Shown here in pieces: positions 25,118-34,532 of a stretch of 64,000 nt of DNA. The DNA comes from Rhodococcus sp. SMB37 (lineage in GTDB: Bacteria; Actinomycetota; Actinomycetes; Mycobacteriales; Mycobacteriaceae), in NCBI RefSeq assembly GCF_004345605.1, contig NZ_SLVY01000006.1, positions 124,001 to 188,000 on the forward strand, in the 5' to 3' direction. Numbering within the stretch: position 1 is the stretch's first letter; each line of letters begins with the position of its first letter. Under the pieces are notes generated by a model that was not told the origin of the DNA, did no database searches, and saw only the letters and a list, made by a program, of their open reading frames with translations. The position numbers were made by a program, and so were the translations under genes.

Positions 25118-25555
25118 ATGGCCGCACAGTCGTACAACGTCATCGCCGAACTCGACGCACCCTTCGACGAGGACACCGCCGAGCAGTTGCTCGACCCCAT
25201 CGCCGACTACAGCGGAGCCGCCGGCCGCTCCGAACTCGGCCACACCGAAGTCGTCTTCACCCTCCCGGCGCAGACCCTCCGGCAGGCCACCACCACCGCC
25301 CTGGCCATCCTCGAGACCTACCGGTGGCCGCTGCGCTCACTGCGCGTGCTGCCCACCGACGATTACGACCGGCTCGTCGACGCGATCGACGTCCCGCCGC
25401 TGGTCTCCGTCCAGGAAGCCGCCGACCAGCTCGGCATCAGCCGCCAGGGCGTCCTCAAGGCGATCACCACCGGCTCGCTTCCCGCGATCCGCGTCGGCAG
25501 CACCTGGATCGTGCGCGAATCCGCCGTACGCGCCCGCGCGCAGCGCAGCGCCTGA
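25118..25555 (+). CDS. helix-turn-helix (excisionase-type) protein
   Basis: 145 residues. The N-terminal 90 residues (YNVIAELDAPFDEDTAEQLLD, then HTEVVFTLPAQTLRQATTTALAIL) form an alpha/beta domain resembling a HicB-type partially degraded RNase H fold only in a general way. The C-terminus is a MerR-like excisionase-family HTH: VSVQEAADQLGISRQGVLKAI, GSLPAIRVGSTWIVRESAV. GAAAGGA precedes the ATG. Most likely an antitoxin/repressor for the gene upstream, or an independent regulator. Confidence 0.75.
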   Translation: MAAQSYNVIAELDAPFDEDTAEQLLDPIADYSGAAGRSELGHTEVVFTLPAQTLRQATTTALAILETYRWPLRSLRVLPTDDYDRLVDAIDVPPLVSVQEAADQLGISRQGVLKAITTGSLPAIRVGSTWIVRESAVRARAQRSA

Positions 25556-25674
25556 CCACCCCACCTGCTTGGTGAATCGCCCCCACCTCGAGGACAATTC
25601 GCGTCCCCGGGTGCACCGTCGTGCCCCGGCCCGCCGCGAGGTCGCCACCTCGACACCCGAGAAGGGGGACACAC

Positions 25675-26490
25675 GTGCCCAGTCCAGCGCTCGTCACACC
25701 AGGAGACGACCGGTCGCCGGTGCTCATTCACGTCCCGCACGCCTCCCGCGTCATCCCACCCGAGGTGCGCGCGGACCTGCTGCCCACCGACGTCGCCCTT
25801 GCCGCCGAACTCGACGAAGCGACCGACACCGCCACCGACGAGATCGCAGCGGCAGCACTGCGCCACACCGGCCTGAGGCCCACGACCGTGGTCAACACGG
25901 CCTCGCGGCTGGTGATCGACCCCGAACGGTTCCCCGACGCCGGGGAGCCGGCCAACGGGTTCGGCCGGGGCGCGGTCTACACCCGCACCTGCACCGGCAC
26001 GCCGCTACGACCCGAGCCGTACCCGCACGCCGAGCACCTCATCGACGGCTATTTCCGTCCCTACGCCGACGCCGTCACGACAGCGGTCGAGGAGCGGCTG
26101 CGCACGTGCGGGCGCGCGGTGATCATCGACCTGCACTCCTACCCCGAGACACCGTCCAGCTTCGAGGACCCCGCCGCCGCACGCCCCGCGCTGTGTATCG
26201 GCACCGACCCGGTCCACACCCCCGGCTGGCTGGCCGAGGCGACCCGTGGCGCATTCGCGTCCCTGGTCGAGATCGATGAGATCGGCGAGAACACACCGTA
26301 CGGCGGGTGTTACGTGCCGCTGCGACACTACGGCCGCGACGAGCGCGTGGCCTCGGTGATGATCGAGCTGCGGCGCGATGTCTACCTCACCGATCCCCGC
26401 ACACCCGATCCCGAGCGCGTGGAGCGGCTCGGCCGCGCCCTGGCCACCCTCATCGACGAGGTCACCGCGCAGGTGGCCGCCGATGTGTAA
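25675..26490 (+). CDS. N-formylglutamate amidohydrolase family protein
   Basis: 271 residues. The family hallmarks are clear: VLIHVPHASRVIPPEVR (HVPH), DEATDTATDEIAAAAL, NTASRLVIDPERF, AVYTRTC, IIDLHSYPE (metal-binding His) and SVMIELRRDVYL. Members hydrolyse N-formylglutamate in histidine breakdown or related N-acyl amino acids; the plasmid role is unknown. GTG start after GAAGGGGGAC. The TAA overlaps the start of the next gene. A decayed second copy, including the upstream DNA, is at 48319-49235 on the other strand. Confidence 0.85.
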   Translation: MPSPALVTPGDDRSPVLIHVPHASRVIPPEVRADLLPTDVALAAELDEATDTATDEIAAAALRHTGLRPTTVVNTASRLVIDPERFPDAGEPANGFGRGAVYTRTCTGTPLRPEPYPHAEHLIDGYFRPYADAVTTAVEERLRTCGRAVIIDLHSYPETPSSFEDPAAARPALCIGTDPVHTPGWLAEATRGAFASLVEIDEIGENTPYGGCYVPLRHYGRDERVASVMIELRRDVYLTDPRTPDPERVERLGRALATLIDEVTAQVAADV

Positions 26491-27607
26491 ACCCAAACCG
26501 GGCCCGCGCTGCACCCCGCACATGCGTGCCCGCCTCGATCAGGTCGCCGCGCGCGTCCAGGTTGCCCGCGCGCGGCTGGCCGAGAACCCGACACACGGGC
26601 GTCTGCACCGCCGCCTCGCCGCCGCCGAAGCCGACCACGCGCACACCCTCGCGCTGTACGACTCCACCCCGGGCGGCCAGCACGAACTGCGCGCGGCGAT
26701 CGAGGCGTCCGGAGACCTGAGTGACCGGGACGCGCTGACCGCCCGTCTGAGAGACGCTGAAAGGCTACGAGCCGAGCAAACCGACGCGTTGCGCCGCGCC
26801 CGCGCAGGACAGACCGACGAGGAAGGAACCGACGATGTACCACGAGGAACCGATGACGCAGGAGCGCCGAGAGAAGTTCTGGCGCCAGTACGGGTGGAGC
26901 CCGGAGCTACCGGAGGACCAGCGCAAGAAGATCGAGCAACGCTTCACCGACCCGAAGATCCAGGAGGCCGAAGCACTCGGCTTCTGATCAACGATCGCGC
27001 GATCACCCCGGCAGCCGAACACACACTCACCGAGGCCGAGCGCGAACGCTTCACCGCCGCTGGAATGTCGGCGCCGACGCTCTACGAGCTGGCACCGCAC
27101 GACTCCGGCGTCTACCGCGCCCAGATGCTCGAACTGACCGAAAAGAATCCCTATGCCGCGTCGGTGTACGTCTACGACGAGGACGAATACCGGCAGATGC
27201 GTCTGCTGGTGACCGATGACGGAAGGGCCGGCGTCGCGCTCAAAGGCGACGAGATCGTCTCCGCGTTCGCACACAAAGACTGCGCGCACCCCAAGTCCGT
27301 GCAGTCGATGCTCTCCCAGGCCACCGCGCTCGGCGGCCATCGTCTGGACTGCTTCGACACCGTCCTTCCTGATCTGTATGCCGACGCGGGGTTCGTGCCG
27401 GTGGCGCGGTTGAAGTGGAACGACGACTACGCCCCCGACGGGTGGGACTACGACACGTTCCGTGCGTTCAACGACGGTCGCCCGGATGTGGTGTTCATGG
27501 CCTACGACCCTGATCGTGTCGGCGGCGACTACACGCCCGGGGCGGGGGAGTACGTCGATGAGTACGACGACGGCATCGCCCGTGCCCGGCAGTACCGCCC
27601 GCGTTGA
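26483..27607 (+). CDS. composite ORF: helical N-terminal part and GNAT-like C-terminal part
   Basis: One frame is open for 374 codons from ATG 26483 (overlapping the previous stop) to 27607. Residues 1-115 are helical and Arg/Ala-rich. Residues about 170-374 contain YAASVYVYDEDEYRQMRLLV, GDEIVSAFAHKD, GGHRLDCFDTVLPDLYADAGF and VARLKWNDDYAPDGWDY, a GNAT-like layout seen in phage and plasmid proteins. Between about codons 115 and 168 the third-base G+C drops sharply and a different frame carries a good 50-residue gene (26835-26987). The open frame may therefore be two genes without an intervening stop, the second possibly starting at CTG 26984. A partial decayed copy of the C-terminal part is at 29190-29575. 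Confidence 0.6.
   Translation: MCKPKPGPRCTPHMRARLDQVAARVQVARARLAENPTHGRLHRRLAAAEADHAHTLALYDSTPGGQHELRAAIEASGDLSDRDALTARLRDAERLRAEQTDALRRARAGQTDEEGTDDVPRGTDDAGAPREVLAPVRVEPGATGGPAQEDRATLHRPEDPGGRSTRLLINDRAITPAAEHTLTEAERERFTAAGMSAPTLYELAPHDSGVYRAQMLELTEKNPYAASVYVYDEDEYRQMRLLVTDDGRAGVALKGDEIVSAFAHKDCAHPKSVQSMLSQATALGGHRLDCFDTVLPDLYADAGFVPVARLKWNDDYAPDGWDYDTFRAFNDGRPDVVFMAYDPDRVGGDYTPGAGEYVDEYDDGIARARQYRPR
26835..26987 (+). CDS. 50-residue protein embedded in another frame
   Basis: ATG after GGAAGGAACCGACG, ending TGA 26985-26987. The protein is MTQERREKFWRQYGWSPEL-type: charged, with two Trp and a helical C-terminus ending EAEALGF. GC3 in this frame is high throughout, whereas the overlapping long frame has poor codon use exactly here, so this is the better coding call for the segment. 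The TGA overlaps a CTG that opens the frame of the GNAT-like part. Confidence 0.6.
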   Translation: MYHEEPMTQERREKFWRQYGWSPELPEDQRKKIEQRFTDPKIQEAEALGF

Positions 27608-27867
27608 CGATCTCCACGAGAGCTGTGGTGCAGTTCATCGTGGAAATGTCATATGCCAGCCCGCTCTCATGCCGGCTGGCTCGACCGGTGTGTGTGCTCG
27701 AGATTGCGCTGCTGGTGCCTGACGAGAACCTGCAGCAGGTAGGAGTGGACAGGGGCGTTGCTGCGCGGTACCGACGGGCTGGAGCCGCTGAGTCAACGAC
27801 AGGATGGGCCGATGGAAGGCGTCCCCCGAGACCTCGTCGGGTCAGCTCGGTCCATTAGCGTCGAGGA

Positions 27868-28896
27868 ATGTCCTCACCTGTCCCTTCCGACTACGCAGAC
27901 ACGCTCGAGAGCATCAAGCAGCTCGTGCATCGGGCGCGTTACATCGCCCAGCGTCGAGTGAACACCGAACTGCTCAGGCTCTACTGGCAGATCGGAGCGA
28001 CGATCATCGAGCGGCAGAAGACAGCGCCCTGGGGTAGCAAGGTGCTGTCTCGGCTGTCGGCGGATCTGCGTACCGAGTTTCCCGGGGTGAAGGGATTCTC
28101 GTCGGCCAACCTCAAGTACATGCGCCGGTTCGCTGAAGCGTGGCCCGACCCGAACGCAATTGGTCAACGACCCGTTGGCCAATTGCCCTGGGGGCATGTC
28201 ATCGAGCTGATCGAGAAGCTCGACGACGCGGGGTTGCGCGACTGGTACAGCGCCAAGGACGCCGCGCATGGCTGGAGCCGTCCGGTGCTGGCGCACCAGA
28301 TCAAGACCGGTCTGCATCTGCGGGAGGGTGCGGCCCCGTCCAACTTTGCGCATGCCCTCGAGCGCACTGATTCCGAGTTGGCTCAGCAGATCACCAAGGA
28401 TCCGTTCACACTCGAGTTCCTCGCCATCGATGGGGACGCTGCTGAGCGACAACTTGAGGATCGGCTCGTCGAGCGCATCATCGACACCCTGCGCGAGCTC
28501 GGTCCGGGCTTCGCGTTTGTTGGTCGTCAGGTTCACTTCGATGTCGAGGGAGATGACTTCTTCGTCGATTTGCTCTTTTTTCACGTCGAACAACTGCGTT
28601 ATGTGGTTATCGAACTCAAGACTACGAAGTTCGACCCGCGTGATGCCGGTCAACTCGGGTTCTATGTTGCCTTGGTTGAGGACCGGCTGAGGAGACCGCA
28701 GCATCAGCCCACTGTGGGGATGCTGCTGGTGGCGGACAAGAACGAGTCCGTTGTCCGGTACGCCTTGGCCGGCACCACTCAGCCGATCGCGGTTTCGCGT
28801 TACGATCTCTCGCCCGCCGAGCAGGCGGCGCTCCCAGCCGAGGACGCGCTCACGCGGGCGGTTGCACTCGAGCTCGACGGCCACATTCCGCAGTGA
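27868..28896 (+). CDS. PDDEXK nuclease of the DUF1016/YhcG family
   Basis: 342 residues. The N-terminal domain (IAQRRVNTELLRLYWQIGATI, then GFSSANLKYMRRFAEAWP and HVIELIEKLDDAGLRDWY) is DUF1016-N. The C-terminal domain carries the PD-(D/E)XK nuclease: DFFVDLLFFHVEQLRYVVIELKT with Asp and the E-x-K pair, then GQLGFYVALVEDRLR. Family members occur in restriction and defence loci and cleave or process DNA. ATG follows GAGGA. Codon use matches the neighbours. It opens the defence-like segment. Confidence 0.88.
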   Translation: MSSPVPSDYADTLESIKQLVHRARYIAQRRVNTELLRLYWQIGATIIERQKTAPWGSKVLSRLSADLRTEFPGVKGFSSANLKYMRRFAEAWPDPNAIGQRPVGQLPWGHVIELIEKLDDAGLRDWYSAKDAAHGWSRPVLAHQIKTGLHLREGAAPSNFAHALERTDSELAQQITKDPFTLEFLAIDGDAAERQLEDRLVERIIDTLRELGPGFAFVGRQVHFDVEGDDFFVDLLFFHVEQLRYVVIELKTTKFDPRDAGQLGFYVALVEDRLRRPQHQPTVGMLLVADKNESVVRYALAGTTQPIAVSRYDLSPAEQAALPAEDALTRAVALELDGHIPQ

Positions 28897-29019
28897 TGCG
28901 ACGACTGTCCGTTGGCTAGGTGTGAGTTCGACGTCGGCATCGTGGCAGGTGAGCGTTCGAAGCCTGCTCAGAGTGCATCTGAAAACTTCGGGTCGGAGTC
29001 AAGCAGAACGGACAAGCCG

Positions 29020-29160
29020 ACGTTACGTCGTGACGATCATCGCGGCGTAGACCATCGCCTCATGATGGTCAGGGCAGGTCTGGGTCTCGTAATCCAGGAC
29101 GAGGCGACGATGTTTGCGTGATCCACGCGAACGTCCGTGCGATCACCCACCGACGGGGCA
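29020..29160 (-). pseudogene. C-terminal remnant of an IS5-family transposase
   Basis: Read on this strand, one frame gives RWVIARTFAW and, after a shift, another gives RRLVLDYETQT and HHEAMVYAAMI, the conserved end of IS5-type transposases. No upstream domain is present. The surrounding 28897-29190 shows nothing else. Confidence 0.55.
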
Positions 29161-29189
29161 GAACCCCGACGGGTACAGAGCGATGATGT

Positions 29190-29575
29190 CCGGCAAGGCC
29201 GGGTCGCTGTCAACGGCGACGAGATCGTCTCCGCGTTCGAGCACAGGGACTGAGCACACCCCCGCGCGGCCCGCCCATGCTCCGGCACGCCACCGCGCTC
29301 GGCGGTCACCGGCTGGACTGCTTCGACACCGTGCTTCCGGGCCTGTATGCCGACGCGGGGTTCGTGCCCGTCGCGCGGCCGAAGTGGAACGATGACTACG
29401 CCCCCGACAACTGGACTACGACACCTTCCGTGCTTTCAACGATGGCCGCCCCGACGTGGTGTTCATGGCCTAGGATCCGGACCGCGTCGGCGGCAAGTAC
29501 ACGCCTGGATCGGGGGAGTATGTCGACGAGTACGACGACGGCATCGCTCGCGCTCAGCAGTACCGCTCGCGTTGA
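29190..29575 (+). pseudogene. decayed partial copy of the GNAT-like gene
   Basis: The segment encodes NGDEIVSAFEHRD, ATALGGHRLDCFDTVLPGLY, ADAGFVPVARPKWNDDYAPD and the DVVFMA motif in more than one frame, with an internal TAG and a gap, matching the C-terminal 110 residues of the gene ending at 27607. It is a non-functional duplicate lying 1.6 kb downstream of the intact copy. Confidence 0.8.
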
Positions 29576-29814
29576 CGCCGCCGTCTTGCCGTCGGGATCG
29601 GCCTGAAACGACAGGTTGGAGATGTACTGCTCTGCGTAGCGTGTCTCCGCGAGCCACGGGCACCTAGGCGAGAGGTTTCGGACCAGTGAACTCCCACAAG
29701 TGGCCACCCAGTGCGGAACAAAGAATTCACAATCAAAGTCGAATTCACGCACCGGGCGCCGCGCAGCAGCCTCAACGCAGGACTGTTCCTCACCAACATC
29801 ATTCTCACAATGTG

Positions 29815-30061
29815 AGGGTCCGATTTCCACCGCGCCCGCGACGCGATCGAGGCACATCTGACCATCGTGTTCGCGGCGTTGGCCGTCGCTCGCTGCGTTC
29901 AGGATCTGAGCGGTGTTGCGATCGCGAGGGTGGTCAAGCGGCTGCGGCCGTTGCGGACTTCGACGATCGCGATCAACGGTGCTGTCCAGGATTTTCCACC
30001 GCAGATTCCTGGTGCTGAGCAGGAAAGTTTGTCGGGTTTGGGGTTCAAAACGGGGTACTAA
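29815..30061 (+). pseudogene. transposase C-terminal fragment (IS1634/IS4-like)
   Basis: The frame closed at 30061 reads RDAIEAHLTIVFAALAVARCVQDLSG, then IARVVKRLRPLRTSTIAING, the conserved C-terminus of IS1634/IS4-type transposases (R-x-I-E-A-H helix). A TGA precedes it in frame, so the rest of the gene is missing. 29576-29814 holds nothing recognised. Confidence 0.6.
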
Positions 30062-30194
30062 GCGAAATGTCCTAAGTCAGGTCGGACGGGAGCGGCGTAG
30101 GAGGAGTTGGTCCAGGGATATGTGGTCAGCCGGCTCGGACGATCGTGAGTCGAGGACCCAGATAAGACATCCAATTGTCAGAAAGGAAACCTGC

Positions 30195-31997
30195 TCATCT
30201 CACTAACCAAACCGAGTTAAACGCGAGATTTGCGAGCGCCGTGGCGCGGTCTTTTATAGACTTAACGGAGGGCTCGAATCCATCTTCGCCTTCCATCCAT
30301 TCAACCAAACTCGCGTCCTGGGGGCAGGCCGAACTTTGGAGAAGTGTCCTCTTGTTGGCAAGGGATCCATGGCCTAGTCCGGAGTTAACCTTTGCGCTTA
30401 GCAACACCAGATTCCCGATGGAGAACACCGGGTCGCTGAACGAGTTTCCGGCGCCGCGCTGGGGAACGATGTGCTCTATCGTCCACCCAGAAGTGTCTTG
30501 AGGAGAGGGAACATTTCCTAGGTGCTTTGCTATCGTAATCAAGACGTACCTTATAAGATCGCTCGATCCCCTTTTTCTTTGTGCCGCGGTGAGCTTTAGC
30601 TTTGGGGCGTAGGCAAGTTTGGTGAACTCCCTGACGACGAGAGCCCTATCGGGAAGGCTATCCTTCAGCCGCAAAGTGAAGTTGTTTATCGTTTTATCGA
30701 CGTCTGCTTGAGTTGTGGAATTTTCTAGCGCGACAGAGAACCTGTTGTACCGTCCTCTGGTCCCACCCGTGGATCCACCGTTAGCCATAGCAGTAAACTG
30801 AAAGTGGAAGTTTTCGATAGACCTGACCGCACGCTTAAGTTGCTTCTCTGATATGAGGGAGGTCTGGTTAAACTTTCTTATTAGCGCGATAATCGCGGAA
30901 TTCGCGACCGTGACATTGAATAGTTCAAGTGCTTGAATTGAGTCCTGGACCTCAGGAATGGCTAGCCCCTGTCGGAGACCCAGCGATGTTTTTGGAAACT
31001 CAAATCGGGAAGTGTCAAAATGTCGGAAAATTTGCGAATCTGTCTCAACTTCCGCAAGGTAGCCGCTGTGTGTCAGCTTCCCGTCGGACATAAGGGACTT
31101 GATCTCTTTGTAGAGCTCAGGCTCTTTTACCGCATCCCTTCTAGAGTTCCACGACTGCCAAATAAACCTATCGGCCTCGGCTTGGTTATCATCACGACTG
31201 GCTGCGTTACCTACAACAGTTTTCCATCGCGAAGCTACGGCGTCGCGATCTCTGGGATCGGGTGATAGGCCGCGTACAAGCATGTTCTTGAGTAGGTCTG
31301 TAAGTCGTAGGTCTGCTCCACGTGTGTTTAGCGTCTCAAAAATCAGAAACGCGTCTTCCTCCGACTTTAGTTCGACCTGAATGACTCTTGCCTGCAGAAT
31401 ATTATTTCGAAGTGCTTTTAGTCGCTCAACTTTCGAATTTGTGTCGCTAAGAGTTTCAAGTTCATTTATTGCCTTCTTCTCGAAGAACGTTCTCGCTTTA
31501 CCTACGAGCTTGGCGCTGGCATCCCACTTCGCTCCGGAGGGGATTGCTGCGGGCTTCTGAATCGCCTCCCAGAACATCGGCTCGGGGCGAGTGATAACCG
31601 GATACTCCTTTGAGTTGTCATCTTTCGCTACTAAGTACTTCTGAGTATTCTTTTTCTGTTCATGGGCAAGGCCTCTTGTTTCTCCGTCATTTCCCGGGTC
31701 GGGCGATGTTTCGATTATTTCGAATAAATCTCGCACGACGGACAGTGCAACGGCGCTCGTGGTGAGTCGCTGTTGTCCGTCTATTAGGGAGAATTTTTTT
31801 CTAAATAGGTTTATTTCTGCGCTTATCCATGTGACTGTAGTTCCAAAGAAGAAGTCGCCTCTGGCTAGCGCTACGTCATTCCAATAATCCTCTAACTGAT
31901 CATCTTCCCAACTATATGGGCGCTGAAAATTGGGTACTTCGTAAAGGCATTCGAGGAAGCACTGCTGTATAGTCTTAGTGCTTGAAGTTACTTCCAT
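30195..31997 (-). CDS. GmrSD-like DUF262/DUF1524 protein (type IV restriction type)
   Basis: 600 residues. The N-terminal DUF262 domain shows VPNFQRPYSWEDDQLEDYWND and KFSLIDGQQRLTTSAVAL (the DGQQR motif, about residue 72), the NTP-binding/DNA-nicking part of GmrS. The C-terminal DUF1524 domain has WTIEHIVPQRGAGNSF near residue 510, the His-Ile-Val-Pro nuclease motif of GmrD. Fused GmrSD proteins cut glucosylated or otherwise modified phage DNA. The gene is markedly lower in G+C than the rest of the window, and its codons use more A/T in third position, so it was recently acquired. No neighbouring methylase is present. Confidence 0.88.
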   Translation of the reverse strand: MEVTSSTKTIQQCFLECLYEVPNFQRPYSWEDDQLEDYWNDVALARGDFFFGTTVTWISAEINLFRKKFSLIDGQQRLTTSAVALSVVRDLFEIIETSPDPGNDGETRGLAHEQKKNTQKYLVAKDDNSKEYPVITRPEPMFWEAIQKPAAIPSGAKWDASAKLVGKARTFFEKKAINELETLSDTNSKVERLKALRNNILQARVIQVELKSEEDAFLIFETLNTRGADLRLTDLLKNMLVRGLSPDPRDRDAVASRWKTVVGNAASRDDNQAEADRFIWQSWNSRRDAVKEPELYKEIKSLMSDGKLTHSGYLAEVETDSQIFRHFDTSRFEFPKTSLGLRQGLAIPEVQDSIQALELFNVTVANSAIIALIRKFNQTSLISEKQLKRAVRSIENFHFQFTAMANGGSTGGTRGRYNRFSVALENSTTQADVDKTINNFTLRLKDSLPDRALVVREFTKLAYAPKLKLTAAQRKRGSSDLIRYVLITIAKHLGNVPSPQDTSGWTIEHIVPQRGAGNSFSDPVFSIGNLVLLSAKVNSGLGHGSLANKRTLLQSSACPQDASLVEWMEGEDGFEPSVKSIKDRATALANLAFNSVWLVR

Positions 31998-32220
31998 TGT
32001 TTAGTCTCCCATTCGTGTAGGTGACTGATCGTCAAACGCCGATAATATGTGGTCGTGGACTGGACCGACTACGACCGTCTGTGCATGGACAGTGTTGTCG
32101 GTGTGCGGGCGGCGGCGCCGCGGTGGCAGCTCGGCGTGTGGCTGTCATATGCCACCGACCACTGCGTGGCCTGGCGGCGCGGTTGTGTTCGACGTTGTCG
32201 CCGACTGTTGACTACAGGAC

Positions 32221-34509
32221 TCATAATTCCCACTCAAACCGCGGCTGCCCATCCGTATCTTCTGGCCAGGTGACGTTCAACAGGCCGAGGTTTCGTTTGT
32301 TCGATTCGAGTGCAATCCCGACGATTCCTGTTCCGCTTCCCGGCTTGAACCACCGATGTGGGTGATCCTCATGGTAGTGCGGAAGAGACATATCTCGGTG
32401 TGTTAGAAGTAAGGGAGTCAGCGGCACTTGCCGGCCGTGGAGTGATATAGAGCGTGGTTCTGCGTCCATTGCCGTACGAATAACGTCCCGCTCTTCGGCG
32501 GAGAACGTAGCCTTGAACGTAGCGAACAGAGGTATCGCGGGAATCTCCTTGCGGGAAAGTGCTCCGCAGAGGGCAAAGAGGTTCTTTACGTCGTTCGAGT
32601 CGATCGGATTGTGATTTTTGACCTCACCCAGGAGGACTATCCAGCGGTCTTCATGCATGATCGTCGCTATGTCGACCTCGACCTGGCCGTGATTTGATAG
32701 TTGTATCTCCAGGCCGAAGACGTGGACGGCTGGAGGTCCCTCGAGGCGATACATGCTGCCGAGCACTGAGGATACAGCCATTGCCGGTAGGAATGCCTTT
32801 ACTCGAGACTCGGAGAGATGCCCAGCGAGCCGATACTTCCATTCCGGCTTGGTCAAGGCGAGCGCGAGGGCAAGTCGGACGTCGGAGCCGCAAAATTCGC
32901 ATTGGATTGTGGTGGCAAGTTGTTCGGGTGCGAGCCGAAGGTCGATCCGGCACTCGTGACATTGAATCTGCAGATGCGGAACCAACATGCCGGAACTCAG
33001 GAGCAGATGGGCCTGGCGCTCGGCGTACTGCCGCGGTGTCTGGTGGAACGCGCGAAGAGAGTCTGGCCACTCCCCGCGTTGAGAGAGGATGACATTCGTG
33101 AGCTGCTGCCACCTAATACCGGTAGTCTTTGCGCCGGACTCTTGGATCGCTGCTCGAACTCCTGGCTGAGCGAGATGCGATGTCAGCGGCCCGCCGAAGA
33201 GCTCGGCGGCGCGCGTCTGGAACTTGCCTTCGTCGGACTGACCGACTACGGCTTTCTCGTCGTCGAAGAGTAGCTGCATCACCTCAAGCTGATAGGCGTT
33301 CGGTACTGAGAGATCTTCCAGAGCTGCTTGTACTCCGAACACTGGCCCGACCGCCGAGATGCGTACCTGGTCGGCACCATATCCAGGCCGATCGATAAGC
33401 GCTGCGTGCCGTCGATAGGGAGGAATCGCAACAGTCAATCGAGGGTCTACTCCTGACGCTTCATGAAATTCGACTTCCGCAGCGACGACCCCGGGAAAGT
33501 CATCCGACGGGTCATGGAGTGGGAGACGCGGCAGGTCGACTGAAATCAGTCGCGCTGAGGGCCGGGTTTCTACTCGGAACTTGGTCGAAGCGATCCGTGA
33601 GAAGCCTGGGAACCAAGTTCCGGCCAGGGCGTCACCGCGTGAGTTGGGTGCCAATTGGACGTGTCGTTCCTCAGCCCACGACTGCAGGCGCTGTTGCTCA
33701 GCTGGCGTCAGGTCGTCGTAGCCCCACACGGGTATGCACAACGGTGGTGTCTCAAGGGATTTTCCTGGAGAGAATGGGGTGAAGATCTTCACGTCAATGG
33801 CATCAGCGAGAACTGCGGTGTTGAAGTCTTCTGCGTCCGCTAAGAGCGGGTATACGGCGTTGGAGACGACTCGGCAATTCCAGAACCAGATGGTGTCACG
33901 GGCGTTCCCGTCCCGCATGACTACAAAGCCTCGCGGTGCAGGTCGCCCGTAGTGTGTATTCAGGTTGATTAGTCGCGTTGTATCGAGGATTGGTCTCGGT
34001 GCCGCCGGTTCATCTGATGGGGATCTCCGTCCCAAATATGCAGCTACTGCGAGGGCCGGATCGCTTGGTCCTGACCACGGGAATGCTCCAATCTCACCGG
34101 ACGTTGCCAGGGCGCGTGCGGGGAGGATCCCTTCTCTGAACCGGCTTTCCTCTGCGAAGGGGCCGAATTTGCCGAGGCTCCTCCACCTGTAATGGCTGCT
34201 GCGAAGGAACTCTTCCAGTTCTTCTGGAGGATTCTCTGCGTAGACATCGTCAACGTCGAACACCCGGATCGCAGCGCGCAGGGGGTCTGGGTCTGCGTTC
34301 ATGTCGAGGATTGGCATGTAGAGCCCGCCCCAGACCTCCGACAGTTGTGTAATTGCATGAATGACCTGGTCTGCGTCGTCGACATCGACTAGGACACCCA
34401 CCCTCCATGGCCGAACCGAAACGCGGCCGCGGTACAAAGCAGTCGACTTCTCCGGCACTTCGATTCCTATTCTTCTGTCACTTTTCGGTTCAATGGTGCT
34501 GCTGACCAT
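32221..34509 (-). CDS. unrecognised 762-residue protein with zinc ribbon and PDDEXK-like motif
   Basis: No named family recognised. Residues about 25-75 (RPWRVGVLVDVDDADQVIHA, then SEVWGGLYMPILD) form an alpha/beta unit with a W-G-G-x-Y-x-P-I phrase. Residues about 515-540 hold a zinc ribbon (CHEC, 18 residues later CEFC). Residues about 608-632 read QVEVDIATIMHEDRW and VLLGEVKNHNP, the Asp then Glu-x-Lys arrangement of PD-(D/E)XK nucleases. ATG has no clear ribosome site. It lies 223 bp upstream of the GmrSD-like gene on the same strand and shares its lower G+C. A restriction or other anti-phage role is inferred from motifs and company. Confidence 0.75.
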   Translation of the reverse strand: MVSSTIEPKSDRRIGIEVPEKSTALYRGRVSVRPWRVGVLVDVDDADQVIHAITQLSEVWGGLYMPILDMNADPDPLRAAIRVFDVDDVYAENPPEELEEFLRSSHYRWRSLGKFGPFAEESRFREGILPARALATSGEIGAFPWSGPSDPALAVAAYLGRRSPSDEPAAPRPILDTTRLINLNTHYGRPAPRGFVVMRDGNARDTIWFWNCRVVSNAVYPLLADAEDFNTAVLADAIDVKIFTPFSPGKSLETPPLCIPVWGYDDLTPAEQQRLQSWAEERHVQLAPNSRGDALAGTWFPGFSRIASTKFRVETRPSARLISVDLPRLPLHDPSDDFPGVVAAEVEFHEASGVDPRLTVAIPPYRRHAALIDRPGYGADQVRISAVGPVFGVQAALEDLSVPNAYQLEVMQLLFDDEKAVVGQSDEGKFQTRAAELFGGPLTSHLAQPGVRAAIQESGAKTTGIRWQQLTNVILSQRGEWPDSLRAFHQTPRQYAERQAHLLLSSGMLVPHLQIQCHECRIDLRLAPEQLATTIQCEFCGSDVRLALALALTKPEWKYRLAGHLSESRVKAFLPAMAVSSVLGSMYRLEGPPAVHVFGLEIQLSNHGQVEVDIATIMHEDRWIVLLGEVKNHNPIDSNDVKNLFALCGALSRKEIPAIPLFATFKATFSAEERDVIRTAMDAEPRSISLHGRQVPLTPLLLTHRDMSLPHYHEDHPHRWFKPGSGTGIVGIALESNKRNLGLLNVTWPEDTDGQPRFEWEL

Positions 34510-34532
34510 ATCTGCTGATACCGACGATGGCC

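Noticed and set aside
28153-28190. Short repeats around GTTGGCCAATTGCCC inside the DUF1016 gene suggested an operator.
   Set aside because: They lie within a well-conserved coding stretch and are explained by codon choice.
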